Positions 8,553 through 17,923 of a stretch of 64,000 nucleotides of DNA are shown here, piece by piece. This DNA is from Pseudomonas oryzihabitans (GTDB lineage: Bacteria; Pseudomonadota; Gammaproteobacteria; Pseudomonadales; Pseudomonadaceae), in the NCBI RefSeq assembly GCF_014522265.1, contig NZ_CP017024.1:3508001-3572000 (forward strand), in the 5' to 3' direction. Position numbers and translations under genes: made by a program. The notes under the pieces are model-generated. The model worked only from the letters and a program-made list of their open reading frames with translations, searched no databases and was not told the DNA's origin. The stretch's first letter is position 1, and every line of letters begins with the position of its first letter.

Positions 8553-9437
8553 TCAGTTCAGCTGTCTGTCGCGCTCGAACAACGCCCAGCAGCGGTCGAA
8601 GTCGGCCTGCCAGTGTGGCAAGGCGGCCGGCAGGACCGCCTCGATCTTGCGGCAATCCAGGCAGGAATAGAGCGGTCGCGTGGCCGGCGTTGGGTAGTGT
8701 TCGGTTGTTGTCGGGTAGAGGCGGGCACGCAGCTCGCCGCGTTGCGCCAGGCGCTCGGCGATGGCGGCAGCGAAGCCGTACCAGGAGGTCTGGCCGGCAT
8801 TGGTCAGGTGATAGAGGCCGCCGACATCGCCCTGCTCCAGCAGGCGTTCGACCAGCTGGCGCGTGGTGGTGGCGATGGTGGGTGCCCAGGTGGGGGCGCC
8901 GAGCTGATCCTCGACTACATGGAGTTCGTCGCGCTCGGCCAGCAGCTGGCGCATGGTATTGAAGAAGCACTGGCCGTCATGGGAGTAGACCCAGGAGGTG
9001 CGCAGCACCAGTGCGCGACCTCCAGCTGCCAGCACCGCCTCTTCACCCGCCAGCTTGGAGCGACCATAGACGCTCAGGGGCGCCGGGTTGCAGGTCTCGG
9101 TATAGGGGTGGCGACGGCTGCCGTCGAAGACGTAATCGGACGAGTAGTGCACGAAGGGAATATCCCGTTCGCGTGCCAGCTCGGCCAGGATCTGCGGCGC
9201 GCGGGCGTTGATGGCCTCGGCGCGCTCGCTGTCCTCTTCAGCCTGATCCACGGCGGTATAGGCGGCGGCGTTGAGGATGAGGTCGGGTTCCAGGCGGTCG
9301 AAAGCTGCCCGCAGTCGTCCGGTCTGGGCGAGGTCCAGATCCGCTTGACCGAGCACGGTCAATTGATGGGTGCTACCGAACTCGCGCTGCAAGGCGCGCG
9401 AAACCTGGCCGGAGCGGCCAGTGATCACAATATTCAT
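8553..9437 (-). CDS. rmlD: dTDP-4-dehydrorhamnose reductase-like protein (RmlD/RfbD family)
   Basis: A 294-residue extended-SDR protein. It has the N-terminal TGRSGQV nucleotide-binding loop, the DLDLAQ and LNAAAYTAVDQAE segments typical of RmlD, the serine in HYSSDYVFDG, and the catalytic Tyr124-x3-Lys128 in YGRSK. The last glycine of the TGxxGQLG loop is serine here (GQVS), a departure from the family. RmlD reduces dTDP-4-keto-rhamnose to dTDP-L-rhamnose for O-antigen and other glycans. The gene stands alone, with no rmlA, B or C neighbours, so it is either a second copy or acts in another sugar pathway. Confidence 0.88.
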   Translation of the reverse strand: MNIVITGRSGQVSRALQREFGSTHQLTVLGQADLDLAQTGRLRAAFDRLEPDLILNAAAYTAVDQAEEDSERAEAINARAPQILAELARERDIPFVHYSSDYVFDGSRRHPYTETCNPAPLSVYGRSKLAGEEAVLAAGGRALVLRTSWVYSHDGQCFFNTMRQLLAERDELHVVEDQLGAPTWAPTIATTTRQLVERLLEQGDVGGLYHLTNAGQTSWYGFAAAIAERLAQRGELRARLYPTTTEHYPTPATRPLYSCLDCRKIEAVLPAALPHWQADFDRCWALFERDRQLN

Positions 9438-9451
9438 GAAACCATGCCTGA

Positions 9452-9471
9452 ACGCCTTCCGCTGAAGGCGT
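9452..9471. repeat. Perfect 8-bp hairpin in the 5' leader of the RmlD-like gene
   Basis: ACGCCTTC-CGCT-GAAGGCGT lies 15 bases before the start codon at 9437. It could be a leader hairpin or a remnant of a dispersed palindrome. Confidence 0.5.
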
Positions 9472-9553
9472 AATCCAAAGTAGTCGATTGCTGAAAAGCC
9501 GCGGGCTTTTCCTGCACGAACCGAAACCTGCCGCGCGAGGCGACAAATCGAGG

Positions 9554-9585
9554 TTTCTGGTCACCTTTACGAAGAAAGGTGGCAG
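9554..9585. repeat. Short hairpin in the 9438-9690 gap
   Basis: CACCTTT-ACGAAG-AAAGGTG (about 9562-9581) forms a stem-loop in the gap between the RmlD-like gene and the stop of the degenerate activator. A second weaker stem, AAAAGCC/GGCTTTT, lies near 9494-9510. Nothing coding is seen in this gap. Confidence 0.4.
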
Positions 9586-9690
9586 CCGCTGGCTATGGCG
9601 GAGTGAGCATCGACGGATTGGATAGGGCGGTCATGATAGGACTCGGGCAAAGTGGTATACGCGGCTAGGACTGCCGTCTGTCGGCGGAGT

Positions 9691-10536
9691 TCAGCGCGTC
9701 TTGGAAGACCAGGGCAGCAGCTTGCCAAGCTGGAGCCCTGACGTCGAGGCAGTCAGCAGGGCGGTATGGAGAACCTGTTCAAGTTCGCGGACGTTTCCTG
9801 GCCAGGGATAGGCGAGTAGCGCCGTTTCGTCCTCGGTGGTCAGCTCAGGCGCCCTGCGATCGAGGCGGTCGGCATGCTGCTGGATGAAATGCCGGGCCAG
9901 GGGTAGCAGGTCGGCCGGGCGCTCGCGCAGCGGCGGCACCGGCACCAGACCTGGCGCGAGGAGCGCCCAGAGACGCGCAGAGAAATTGCCAGCCCCGACC
10001 GCCTGTGCCAGGTCCACGCTGGAACCGGCAATCAGGCGGACATCCACGGGCGTGCGTACGCTACTGCCCAGACGCAGGATGCTGCCATCCAGTAGTACGG
10101 CCAGCAGCTCTTCCTGCAATTCGCCAGGCAGGTCGGCGATCTCGTCGAGATAGAGGCTGCCTCCATGGGCGGTACCGAACCAGCCCACGCGGCTGCCAGA
10201 GGTGCCGGCATAGGCTCGGGGAACATAGCCGAACAGTTCGGCAGCCCCATGGCGACGACTGAGCGAGGCGCAATTCAGGCTGCTGAACAGCCCGGTCCTG
10301 CCGCTGCGCTCGTGTAGCCGACGTGCCAGCAGCTCACGACCGGTTCCCCATTCGCCCACCAGCACTACGGGATGGGGTTGCGGCGCCCGCTCATCTAGGT
10401 GTTCGAGCAGCTCTCGGGAGCGCGGATCGGCGAAGGCCAGTGCCTTGGCGCGGATGGTCAGGGCGCTTTGCTGATCTGCAGGAACGATAAGAAGGTCGGG
10501 TGAGAGCGTGGGCATGGCGAAGTCATAGGCAGTCAA
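9691..10536 (-). CDS. Degenerate sigma-54 activator-like AAA+ protein without DNA-binding domain
   Basis: A 281-residue protein that aligns with the AAA+ core of sigma-54 activators and closely resembles SfnR in this window (FADPRSRELLEHL versus FADPKSRDLLAHL). Key residues are changed. Walker A reads GEWGTGRE (61-68), with the lysine replaced by arginine. The sigma-54-contacting GAFTGA loop is RAYAGT (107-112). Walker B (SLYLDE) is intact. The C-terminal Fis-type helix-turn-helix is missing; the protein ends shortly after WPGNVRELEQVL. The start is a TTG at 10534-10536, with AGGAT seven to eight bases upstream; the ATG at 10515 is the alternative. It is unlikely to activate sigma-54. It may be a decaying paralogue or a dominant-negative or scaffold form. 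Confidence 0.82.
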   Translation of the reverse strand: MTAYDFAMPTLSPDLLIVPADQQSALTIRAKALAFADPRSRELLEHLDERAPQPHPVVLVGEWGTGRELLARRLHERSGRTGLFSSLNCASLSRRHGAAELFGYVPRAYAGTSGSRVGWFGTAHGGSLYLDEIADLPGELQEELLAVLLDGSILRLGSSVRTPVDVRLIAGSSVDLAQAVGAGNFSARLWALLAPGLVPVPPLRERPADLLPLARHFIQQHADRLDRRAPELTTEDETALLAYPWPGNVRELEQVLHTALLTASTSGLQLGKLLPWSSKTR

Positions 10537-10760
10537 AGCACGATCCTATCCTCTGACCCGTTATGCCAAAAAATAAGCTTTCGCTATGCATCTAGAGTTT
10601 TTGGTTATTTTAAGTCGATTGATTTGGTTGTCGGCGGTAAGCCGAGGAATCAGGGCGTTGGTCCGAGGGTCTGCCAAAAGACTGGGCACAGCTGCCACTA
10701 TCGCCGGCATGAAGCGGCCGGAACGTCTCGGTCGCCCTGAAGAAGAGGAATCGAATTCAA

Positions 10761-11153
10761 ATGCCTTCCCTGCGTGCGCCTTGTCCCGCTGGCGTCTGCA
10801 CCTGCGAGCGTGAAGCCGTGCTGGCGGATCCCGCCGCTGATGCGCGGGCGCTCCTGCTCAATCGCAAGGAAGAGCAGCGGCTGCTGGAGCGACTGGAAAA
10901 CGTCGCCAGCGTTGCCGATCTGCAGCGGCTGCAGCAGCGCCTGCAGGAGCAGCTCGGCATCCGGCTGAACATCGAGCCGGGACCCGGAGAGGTGCGCAGC
11001 GCGCGTGGCATGCTCATTGAGCTGCAGTCACGACCGGGACTGTGTCGCAAGCTCCAGCAGTCGATACCGGCGGCCGTGCGCCGCGGCCTCAACCAGCGTC
11101 CGGAAGTGCTCTTCGCGCTGCTCAATGCCAACGACCTGCTGCGTGACGCCTGA
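10761..11153 (+). CDS. Hypothetical protein, 130 aa, with Cys-rich N-terminus
   Basis: Unrecognised. The start is at 10761, with AGAGGAA upstream. The N-terminus has CPAGVCTCER, a tight cluster of three cysteines. The rest is helical: a heptad-like Leu/Gln stretch (LLERLENVASVADLQRLQQRLQEQL), then a mixed region (GIRLNIEPGPGEVRSARG) and a Leu-rich C-terminus (FALLNANDLLRDA). The stop lies four bases from the xthA stop (convergent). A metal- or redox-sensing role for the cysteines is possible but unsupported by anything else. Confidence 0.7.
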   Translation: MPSLRAPCPAGVCTCEREAVLADPAADARALLLNRKEEQRLLERLENVASVADLQRLQQRLQEQLGIRLNIEPGPGEVRSARGMLIELQSRPGLCRKLQQSIPAAVRRGLNQRPEVLFALLNANDLLRDA

Positions 11154-11157
11154 ACGC

Positions 11158-11946
11158 TTAGCGAGGTGCCTTGAAGCGGATCCAGGTGGGGGCATGGTCG
11201 CTGGTCTTTTCCAGGTCGCGTACCCAGCGATGCACCCCGGCTTCCTGCAAGGCGTCCTGCAGCGTCGGACTCAACAACAGATGGTCGATGCGCAGACCTG
11301 AATTGCGCTGCCAGCGTTGGCGGAAGTAGTCCCAGTAGGTGTAGATCGCCTCGTCCGGATGGCAGGCCCGCAGGGCATCCAACCATCCCTGACCCAGCAG
11401 GCGTTCGAAACAGGCACGACTCTCGGGTTGCAGCAGGGCGTCCTTGCGCCAGGACTTGGGATCGTAGATGTCCCTATCGGTCGGCACCACGTTGTAGTCA
11501 CCCGCCAGCACTACGGGATGGCCACTTTCGCTCAGCCCCTGGGCATGCTGGATGAAGCGCTCGAACCAGGTCAGCTTGTAGTCGAATTTGGGACCCGGCC
11601 AGGGATTGCCGTTGGGTAGATAGAGGCTGGCCACCACCACGCCTTTCACCGCCGCCTCCAGGTAGCGGCGTTGCGGGTCGTCGGCCATTCCCGGCAGGCC
11701 CCGGCGAATCTCCAGTGGCTGGTCGTCGCGCGCCAGGATGGCGACCCCATTCCAGGAAGGCTGACCATCCCACAGCGCACCATACCCCGCAGCTTCCAGT
11801 TCCGCCCGCGGAAAGTCGACACACTTCGCCTTCAGTTCCTGCAGGCAGACGATGTCGGGCTGCTCCCGCTCCAGCCATTGCAGGAGGACGGGCAGCCGGG
11901 CACGAATGCCGTTGACGTTATAGGTCGCAAGGGTAAGGGAGGTCAT
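11158..11946 (-). CDS. xthA: Exodeoxyribonuclease III (AP endonuclease)
   Basis: A 262-residue endonuclease/exonuclease/phosphatase-fold protein. It has NVNGIRAR, the metal-binding Glu in LQELK, LYLPNGNP, the GDYN motif (catalytic Asp/Asn) and a C-terminal SDHAP with the catalytic histidine. Family role: base-excision repair, cutting 5' of AP sites and 3'-5' exonuclease. It does not have the changed active site of the related catabolite regulator Crc. It is a single-gene unit, convergent with the gene at 10761. Confidence 0.95.
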   Translation of the reverse strand: MTSLTLATYNVNGIRARLPVLLQWLEREQPDIVCLQELKAKCVDFPRAELEAAGYGALWDGQPSWNGVAILARDDQPLEIRRGLPGMADDPQRRYLEAAVKGVVVASLYLPNGNPWPGPKFDYKLTWFERFIQHAQGLSESGHPVVLAGDYNVVPTDRDIYDPKSWRKDALLQPESRACFERLLGQGWLDALRACHPDEAIYTYWDYFRQRWQRNSGLRIDHLLLSPTLQDALQEAGVHRWVRDLEKTSDHAPTWIRFKAPR

Positions 11947-12388
11947 GGAGTGCTCCGGAAGAGGTTATAGCCATGACTCGGGCAAGAGATGAGCAGTTCC
12001 TCAGTAATGATTATGTGATCTGTTTCACGTTAATTTGCGACTTACTTTTTTTGGCACCTTCGGGAACTTTTGGGCGGTTGTCTGATAGATGGAGAAATGA
12101 ATTTGACGGCGGACTGGAGTTGAAGCGCTGACAACTCTAGGTGAAAGGATTCATCTGTCGGCGGCGATGAGCGGTTATTTGAAAAAATCATTAAGAATCA
12201 ATTGTTTGTATTTGTTATTGATGATGTCTAAATAGTGGCCATAATCATTGGCTATGAAGTTGGCATGTGGCTTGTATAGGTCAGGGTGCCTGGAGGCAAC
12301 GTCGCGTCAGGCATGACTGCGCGACTCTTCTCTCACTTCATATCGGCCAGTGTTCAGGGAGCGCGCTGTCGATTTAGCGCAGTTGGTG
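11947..12388. other. AT-rich non-coding leader region upstream of the GH5 gene
   Basis: 442 bases with clearly lower GC than the surroundings, especially 12000-12260 (runs such as TTAAGAATCAATTGTTTGTATTTG). No gene is supported. It separates the divergent xthA and GH5 genes, so it must hold both promoters. The base composition suggests an H-NS/MvaT-bound or extensively regulated promoter, but no specific operator is identified. Confidence 0.5.
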
Positions 12389-15067
12389 ATGATGAATCCA
12401 TCCTTCCTGAAGTTTTCCCTCAGGGCCGCCCAGATGCTGCCCTTCGTTGCCGCCCTGACCCTGGCTACCGGTGCCAAGGCCGAGCAGGTCAATCTGGTCG
12501 GCCTCAATCTGTCCGGGGCCGGGTTCGCGGGCCAGGTACTGCCGGGCGTCAATGGCACCCACTACATCTTTCCCGTCGAGGCCTACTTCAAGCAGTGGAG
12601 TGGCAAGGGCATCAAGCTGATCCGCTTCCCGATCATCTGGGAGCGCCTGCAGCCGGTGCTGGGCGGTCCGCTGGACCCGACCTATGCGGCGCTGGTGGAC
12701 CAGACCTTCGCCAATGCGCAGAAGTACGGCATGCGCATCATCCTCGACCTGCACAACTACACCTTCTATCGCGGGTCGGTGATCGGCAGCGCGGCGGTGC
12801 CCTATGACCGCTACCAGGAGATCATGACCCGGATCGCGCAGCGCTGGAGCAGTCAGCCGTCGCTGTACGCCTACGACATCATGAACGAGCCCCACGACTC
12901 CATGGCCCAATGGCCGATCGCCGCCCAGTACGGCATCAACGGGGTTCGCGCGGTGGACAAGACCAAGCCCATCATGATCGAGGGCAATGGCTGGTCGGAG
13001 GCAACCCGTTGGCCGCTGTGGAACGACTCCCTGCTGGCGCTCAAGGATCCGTCCGATAACCTGATCTTCCAGGCGCATTCCTATTTCGACGAGAGCGCCG
13101 GCGGCAACTACACCGGCATCGATGTCGGCAAGCTGAGCCAGGACTACGGTGTGGAGCGTGTGCGCCCCTTCGTCGAGTGGCTGAAGAAGAACAGGAAGAA
13201 GGGCATGATCGGCGAATTCGGCGTGCCGGATAACGATCCCCGCTGGTTGCCGCTGATGGACCGGATGCTGGCCTATCTCAAACAGAACTGCATTCCTTCG
13301 ACCTACTGGGCGGCGGGTCCGGGCTGGGGCAACTACTTCCTGTCGGTGGAGCCCGTCAACGGTGCCGACCGACCGCAGTGGCCGACCCTGAAGAAATACA
13401 TCGATGACAGCAGCTGCACCGCCATCGGCCCGCTTGCCAGTGGCACCGGCAGTACGCCGGCCAGTGGCTCCGGAGCCACGGGCGGCTCCAGCGGCTCCAC
13501 GGGCAGCAGCGGTGGCTCCAGCAGCGGCAGCGGCGGTTCGAGCAGCGGTAGCAGCACGGGCACCGGTACCCCTGTGGGCACCGGCAATACTGGCGCCTCG
13601 ACCACGACCGGGGTGACCACTTCGATCAACGATTTCACCAACGAAGACTGGCTGCATGGCGTCTATCGCAAGTCGGCCGGCTTCTCCATTCCGGCGTCGG
13701 CCGCCAACGTGGGCGCCTTCAAGGTGGGCGCACAGCTCACGCCAGCCGATGGCAAGAGCTACAAGGTGACCTATGCCCAGGTCGTCGGCAGCAACATGAG
13801 CGTCTTCATCGAGAGCCCGCAGCTCGACGGCAATGCCTATGGCTATCCCAAGACCCTGAAGACTGGCACCACCACCTCCGGCACGCCGGCGACGGTGCCC
13901 GGGACCACGACGGGCAGTACGGGCAGCTCCAGCTCGGGCAGCAACTCCAGCAATAACTCCGGCAGCGCGACGCCGGCCGCGACGGCGCCGGTGGTCGAGG
14001 TGAAGCCTGCCACCGGAACCGGCAGCTCGGGATCCACGGGCTCTACCACGCCGGCAGCCGGTTCCGCGGCCGCGCCGACGGGATCGAGCGGTACGCCTGC
14101 CAACAGCGCCAAGCTCAATCTGCTGGGGCTGAACTTCTCGGGTGCCGCCTTTGCGCCTCAGACGCTGCCCGGGGTCCTCAACGTCAACTACATCATGCCG
14201 GGCGAGGCCAACTTTCAGCAGTGGAGCGCCAAGGGCGTGCGGCTGATCCGCTTTCCGGTGATCTGGGAACGTCTGCAGACACGTTTCTTCGGGAGCCTGG
14301 AAGGGGCGTACACCCAGCAGGTCACCCAGGTACTGGAGCTGGCCAAGAAGTACAACATGAAGGTGATCCTGGCGCTGGATAACGGCGGGCGCTACAAGGG
14401 CACCCTGATCGGCACCGGTACCGTCACCAACTTCAACTACTGGGATCTGATGTACCGTCTGGCCTACCAGTGGGGCAACCATGCCGCGCTCTATGGCTAT
14501 GACATCATGGGCAAGCCCAATGGCGCCGACAGCAGCTGGCCGGTGACGGCGCAGTCCGGCATCGACGGGGTGCGCACCATGGACCGCACCCACCCGGTGA
14601 TCGTCCAGGGCAATGCCTGGGGTAGCGCGGCCAACTGGCCGAGCGCGAGCAATGCCTTGCTCAATCTGAAGGATCCGGCCAACAACATCATCTACGCAGC
14701 CAACGTCTACCTCGATGAGGATGGCCGTGGCAGCTACGCCGCGCAAAACATGAACAACTTCGATCCGCAGGTAGGGGTCAATCGCGTCAAGCCCTTCGTC
14801 GAATGGCTCAAGCGCAACGGCAAGCGAGGCATGATCGCCGAGTTCGGCGTACCGGCTGGCGACAGCCGCTGGCTGACCGCCACCGACAATCTGCTGGCCT
14901 ATCTGCAGCAGAACTGCATGCCGCTGACCTACTGGGCGGCGGGTCCGGGTTGGGGAGCTGCCCCGCTGGCGGTGGAGCCGGTCAATGGCGTGGAGCGGCC
15001 GCAGTGGCCGACCCTGAAGAAGTATGTCGATGCCAGCAACGCCTGCACGGCGGTAGGCCCGCGCTAG
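12389..15067 (+). CDS. Secreted tandem GH5 protein: one active-type and one catalytically degenerate domain
   Basis: 892 residues from the ATG at 12389 (a second ATG follows immediately). A signal peptide ends near ATGAKA. Domain 1 (about 33-350) is a GH5 cellulase-type barrel: His122 (LDLHNY), acid/base Glu167 (MNEP), His230 (AHSY) and nucleophile Glu276 (GEFGVP). A Ser/Gly/Thr linker follows. Next is a module of about 75 residues (413-490, INDFTNEDW to YPKTL), probably beta-rich and possibly carbohydrate-binding, then a second Ser/Thr/Gly/Pro linker (490-575). Domain 2 (about 575-892) repeats the GH5 barrel, but NEP is GKP (Lys709 replaces the acid/base), the LDLHNY His is Asp664 and AHSY is ANVY. 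The nucleophile Glu818 is kept. Domain 2 therefore probably binds but does not hydrolyse glycan. The ribosome-binding site is weak. Confidence 0.9.
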   Translation: MMNPSFLKFSLRAAQMLPFVAALTLATGAKAEQVNLVGLNLSGAGFAGQVLPGVNGTHYIFPVEAYFKQWSGKGIKLIRFPIIWERLQPVLGGPLDPTYAALVDQTFANAQKYGMRIILDLHNYTFYRGSVIGSAAVPYDRYQEIMTRIAQRWSSQPSLYAYDIMNEPHDSMAQWPIAAQYGINGVRAVDKTKPIMIEGNGWSEATRWPLWNDSLLALKDPSDNLIFQAHSYFDESAGGNYTGIDVGKLSQDYGVERVRPFVEWLKKNRKKGMIGEFGVPDNDPRWLPLMDRMLAYLKQNCIPSTYWAAGPGWGNYFLSVEPVNGADRPQWPTLKKYIDDSSCTAIGPLASGTGSTPASGSGATGGSSGSTGSSGGSSSGSGGSSSGSSTGTGTPVGTGNTGASTTTGVTTSINDFTNEDWLHGVYRKSAGFSIPASAANVGAFKVGAQLTPADGKSYKVTYAQVVGSNMSVFIESPQLDGNAYGYPKTLKTGTTTSGTPATVPGTTTGSTGSSSSGSNSSNNSGSATPAATAPVVEVKPATGTGSSGSTGSTTPAAGSAAAPTGSSGTPANSAKLNLLGLNFSGAAFAPQTLPGVLNVNYIMPGEANFQQWSAKGVRLIRFPVIWERLQTRFFGSLEGAYTQQVTQVLELAKKYNMKVILALDNGGRYKGTLIGTGTVTNFNYWDLMYRLAYQWGNHAALYGYDIMGKPNGADSSWPVTAQSGIDGVRTMDRTHPVIVQGNAWGSAANWPSASNALLNLKDPANNIIYAANVYLDEDGRGSYAAQNMNNFDPQVGVNRVKPFVEWLKRNGKRGMIAEFGVPAGDSRWLTATDNLLAYLQQNCMPLTYWAAGPGWGAAPLAVEPVNGVERPQWPTLKKYVDASNACTAVGPR

Positions 15068-15088
15068 CTTTTCGCTGAGCCTGTCCTG

Positions 15089-15125
15089 AAGGCGACGAAC
15101 CTCTCGAGGTTCGTTGCCTTTTTTC
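15089..15125 (+). terminator. Rho-independent terminator of the GH5 gene
   Basis: AAGGCGACGAACCTC pairs with GAGGTTCGTTGCCTT around TC (one G:T pair), followed by T6. It lies 21 bases after the stop. Confidence 0.9.
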
Positions 15126-15291
15126 TTGACCGATCGGTAAGGAAAAACGCGCCTTTCACGCAGCACGGAAGTGCATCAACGATACGAAACGGCTCTGTGG
15201 CGCTAGTTTAGCGACGACGAACGGCTCTAGCTCGATTTGTCAGGGCACGGTTAGAGTCCGATTGACACCCCAAGCACAAGGAGTAGGTGCC

Positions 15292-15480
15292 ATGACGCAA
15301 ACCACCCAGCAGCGGCTGCAGACGCTCGAAGAGCAGATTCGCAGTCATCGACAGGATCTCGCCCGGAGCCGGCAGAGCTTTCAGGAGCAATTCGTCATCT
15401 ACACCCGTGAGTTTGCCCGGCTGAGCGTGCTCGAAGCCCAGCTCGAGCTGGTACGCCGGAATACCAAGGCACCGAACTGA
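15292..15480 (+). CDS. Small coiled-coil protein, hypothetical
   Basis: A 62-residue, highly charged helical protein (TLEEQIRSHRQDLARSRQSFQEQF). The start at 15292 has AAGGAG at 15278-15283. It has no signal peptide or cysteines. The function is unknown. It is convergent with the FKBP gene, 13 bases apart. Confidence 0.65.
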   Translation: MTQTTQQRLQTLEEQIRSHRQDLARSRQSFQEQFVIYTREFARLSVLEAQLELVRRNTKAPN

Positions 15481-15493
15481 AGTCGGCCAGGCC

Positions 15494-15835
15494 TCAATCG
15501 TCCCGCGTCAAGACTTCCAGCAATTCGATTTCAAAAGTCAGGCTGGAGTGCGGCTTGATCAGCGCACCGACCTGACGTTCGCCATAGGCGAGCGCCGCTG
15601 GTACCTCCAGGCGCCGCTTGCCGCCCACCCGCATGCCCATCAACCCCTGGTCCCAGCCCTTGATCACTCGGCCGGTGCCGATCACGCACTGGAAGGGCCG
15701 GCCCTTGGCGCGGGATGAATCGAACAGGGTGCCGTCGTCCAGCCAGCCCTCGTAGTGGGTGGTGATCAGGGCGCCCTTGACCACCGCCTTGCCGTCACCC
15801 ACTACCAGATCCTCGATCCGCAACTCGTCACTCAT
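15494..15835 (-). CDS. FKBP-type peptidyl-prolyl isomerase (cytoplasmic)
   Basis: 113 residues comprising a single FKBP domain with the family pattern THYEGWLDDGTLFDSS, then VIKGWDQGLMGMRVGGKRRL and LAYGE. It has no signal peptide, so it is a cytoplasmic prolyl isomerase. It is distinct from the FkpA-type lipoprotein at 62470-63243 in the same window. Confidence 0.93.
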   Translation of the reverse strand: MSDELRIEDLVVGDGKAVVKGALITTHYEGWLDDGTLFDSSRAKGRPFQCVIGTGRVIKGWDQGLMGMRVGGKRRLEVPAALAYGERQVGALIKPHSSLTFEIELLEVLTRDD

Positions 15836-15890
15836 GGCTGTGCTCCCGGCAAAAGCCGGATTCTAGCCTGAGCGCGATCCTGTGGCGGGC

Positions 15891-16751
15891 TCACTCCGGC
15901 ACGTCGCCGAACAGGCCCGCCTGGTAGTCGCGGATCGCCTGGCGGATCTCCTCGGCGCTGTTCATGACGAAGGGGCCGTGGGCGACGATGGGTTCGGCAA
16001 AGGGCACCGCATGCCCATAGAGCAGTACCGCGCCGTCGCGACTGGCGACTTCGAGGTGGTCGCCGTCATCGGCGAATTCGAACAGCTGCCAGGGGGCTTC
16101 GTCATGACCAGCGATCTGCAGGGTGCCGCGGACGCCGTAGCAGAACACCATGGCACCCGCGGGAGCGGGCAGGGTGGCGCGGCCGCCGGGGGCGATCTCG
16201 ACGGTCATCAGGGTGATGGGCGTCGGCGTCTGCACGGCGCCCTGGACACCCTGGTGAGTGCCGGAGGTGAGTCGGATACGCACCCGGCCTTCATCCTCTT
16301 CGATCAGCGGCATGGCCTCGGCAGTGACGCCCTGGTAGGCCGGAGGCGTGAACTTCAGACGGGCGGGCAGATTGACCCACAGCTGCAGGATCTCCAGGTC
16401 ACCGCCATCGCGCTTGAAGGCGGCGGGAGAGAGTTCGGCATGCACCAGCCCGCTGCCCGCGGTCATCCACTGGATGCCCCCGGCTTCGATGACGTTTTCG
16501 TGGCCGCCGCTGTCGCGGTGGGCCAGCGCACCGGCGAGGATGAAGGTCACCGTCTCGAAGCCGCGATGGGGATGAGGACCAAAGGGCAGGCCGGCATTGT
16601 GCGGCGGATAGACCTGGGGACCGTGGTGGTTGAGGAACAGGAAGGGATCCAGATGCGGCAGGCCGGGGCCCGGCAGCGGGCGGCGGGTCTGGAGGTCACC
16701 GATGTCGTCACGCCGGGCGGGATGGCGGTGCAGCAGGGTACGGGCGGTCAT
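15891..16751 (-). CDS. Pirin-family bicupin protein
   Basis: 286 residues starting MTARTLLHRHPARR. The metal-binding cupin motif HPHRGFETVT and the following HRDSGG and GSGLVHAE supply the His/His/His/Glu ligands of pirins. A second cupin half follows (GGRATLPAPAGA to LLYGHAVPF). The ATG at 16749-16751 has GAGG upstream and is preferred to the longer frame at 16790. Family role: quercetinase activity in some members, redox-linked interactions in others. The physiological function here is unknown. Confidence 0.9.
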   Translation of the reverse strand: MTARTLLHRHPARRDDIGDLQTRRPLPGPGLPHLDPFLFLNHHGPQVYPPHNAGLPFGPHPHRGFETVTFILAGALAHRDSGGHENVIEAGGIQWMTAGSGLVHAELSPAAFKRDGGDLEILQLWVNLPARLKFTPPAYQGVTAEAMPLIEEDEGRVRIRLTSGTHQGVQGAVQTPTPITLMTVEIAPGGRATLPAPAGAMVFCYGVRGTLQIAGHDEAPWQLFEFADDGDHLEVASRDGAVLLYGHAVPFAEPIVAHGPFVMNSAEEIRQAIRDYQAGLFGDVPE

Positions 16752-16827
16752 GCGGGGCCTCGCGGGGCAAAACCCCAGTGTAAGGGGCACCTCGGCAGGC
16801 GGGTACCCCAGGCGTGAAGAGCGCCCT

Positions 16828-17913
<1,086 letters not shown>

Positions 17914-17923
17914 CGCGGATTCC

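Noticed and set aside
11947-12388. sigma-54-like TGGCACC near 12050
   Set aside because: The downstream bases do not give a GC pair at -12.
12374-15166. 930-codon frame antisense to the GH5 gene
   Set aside because: Arg/His/Gly-rich shadow of a strongly biased coding strand; the sense strand has clear GH5 motifs.
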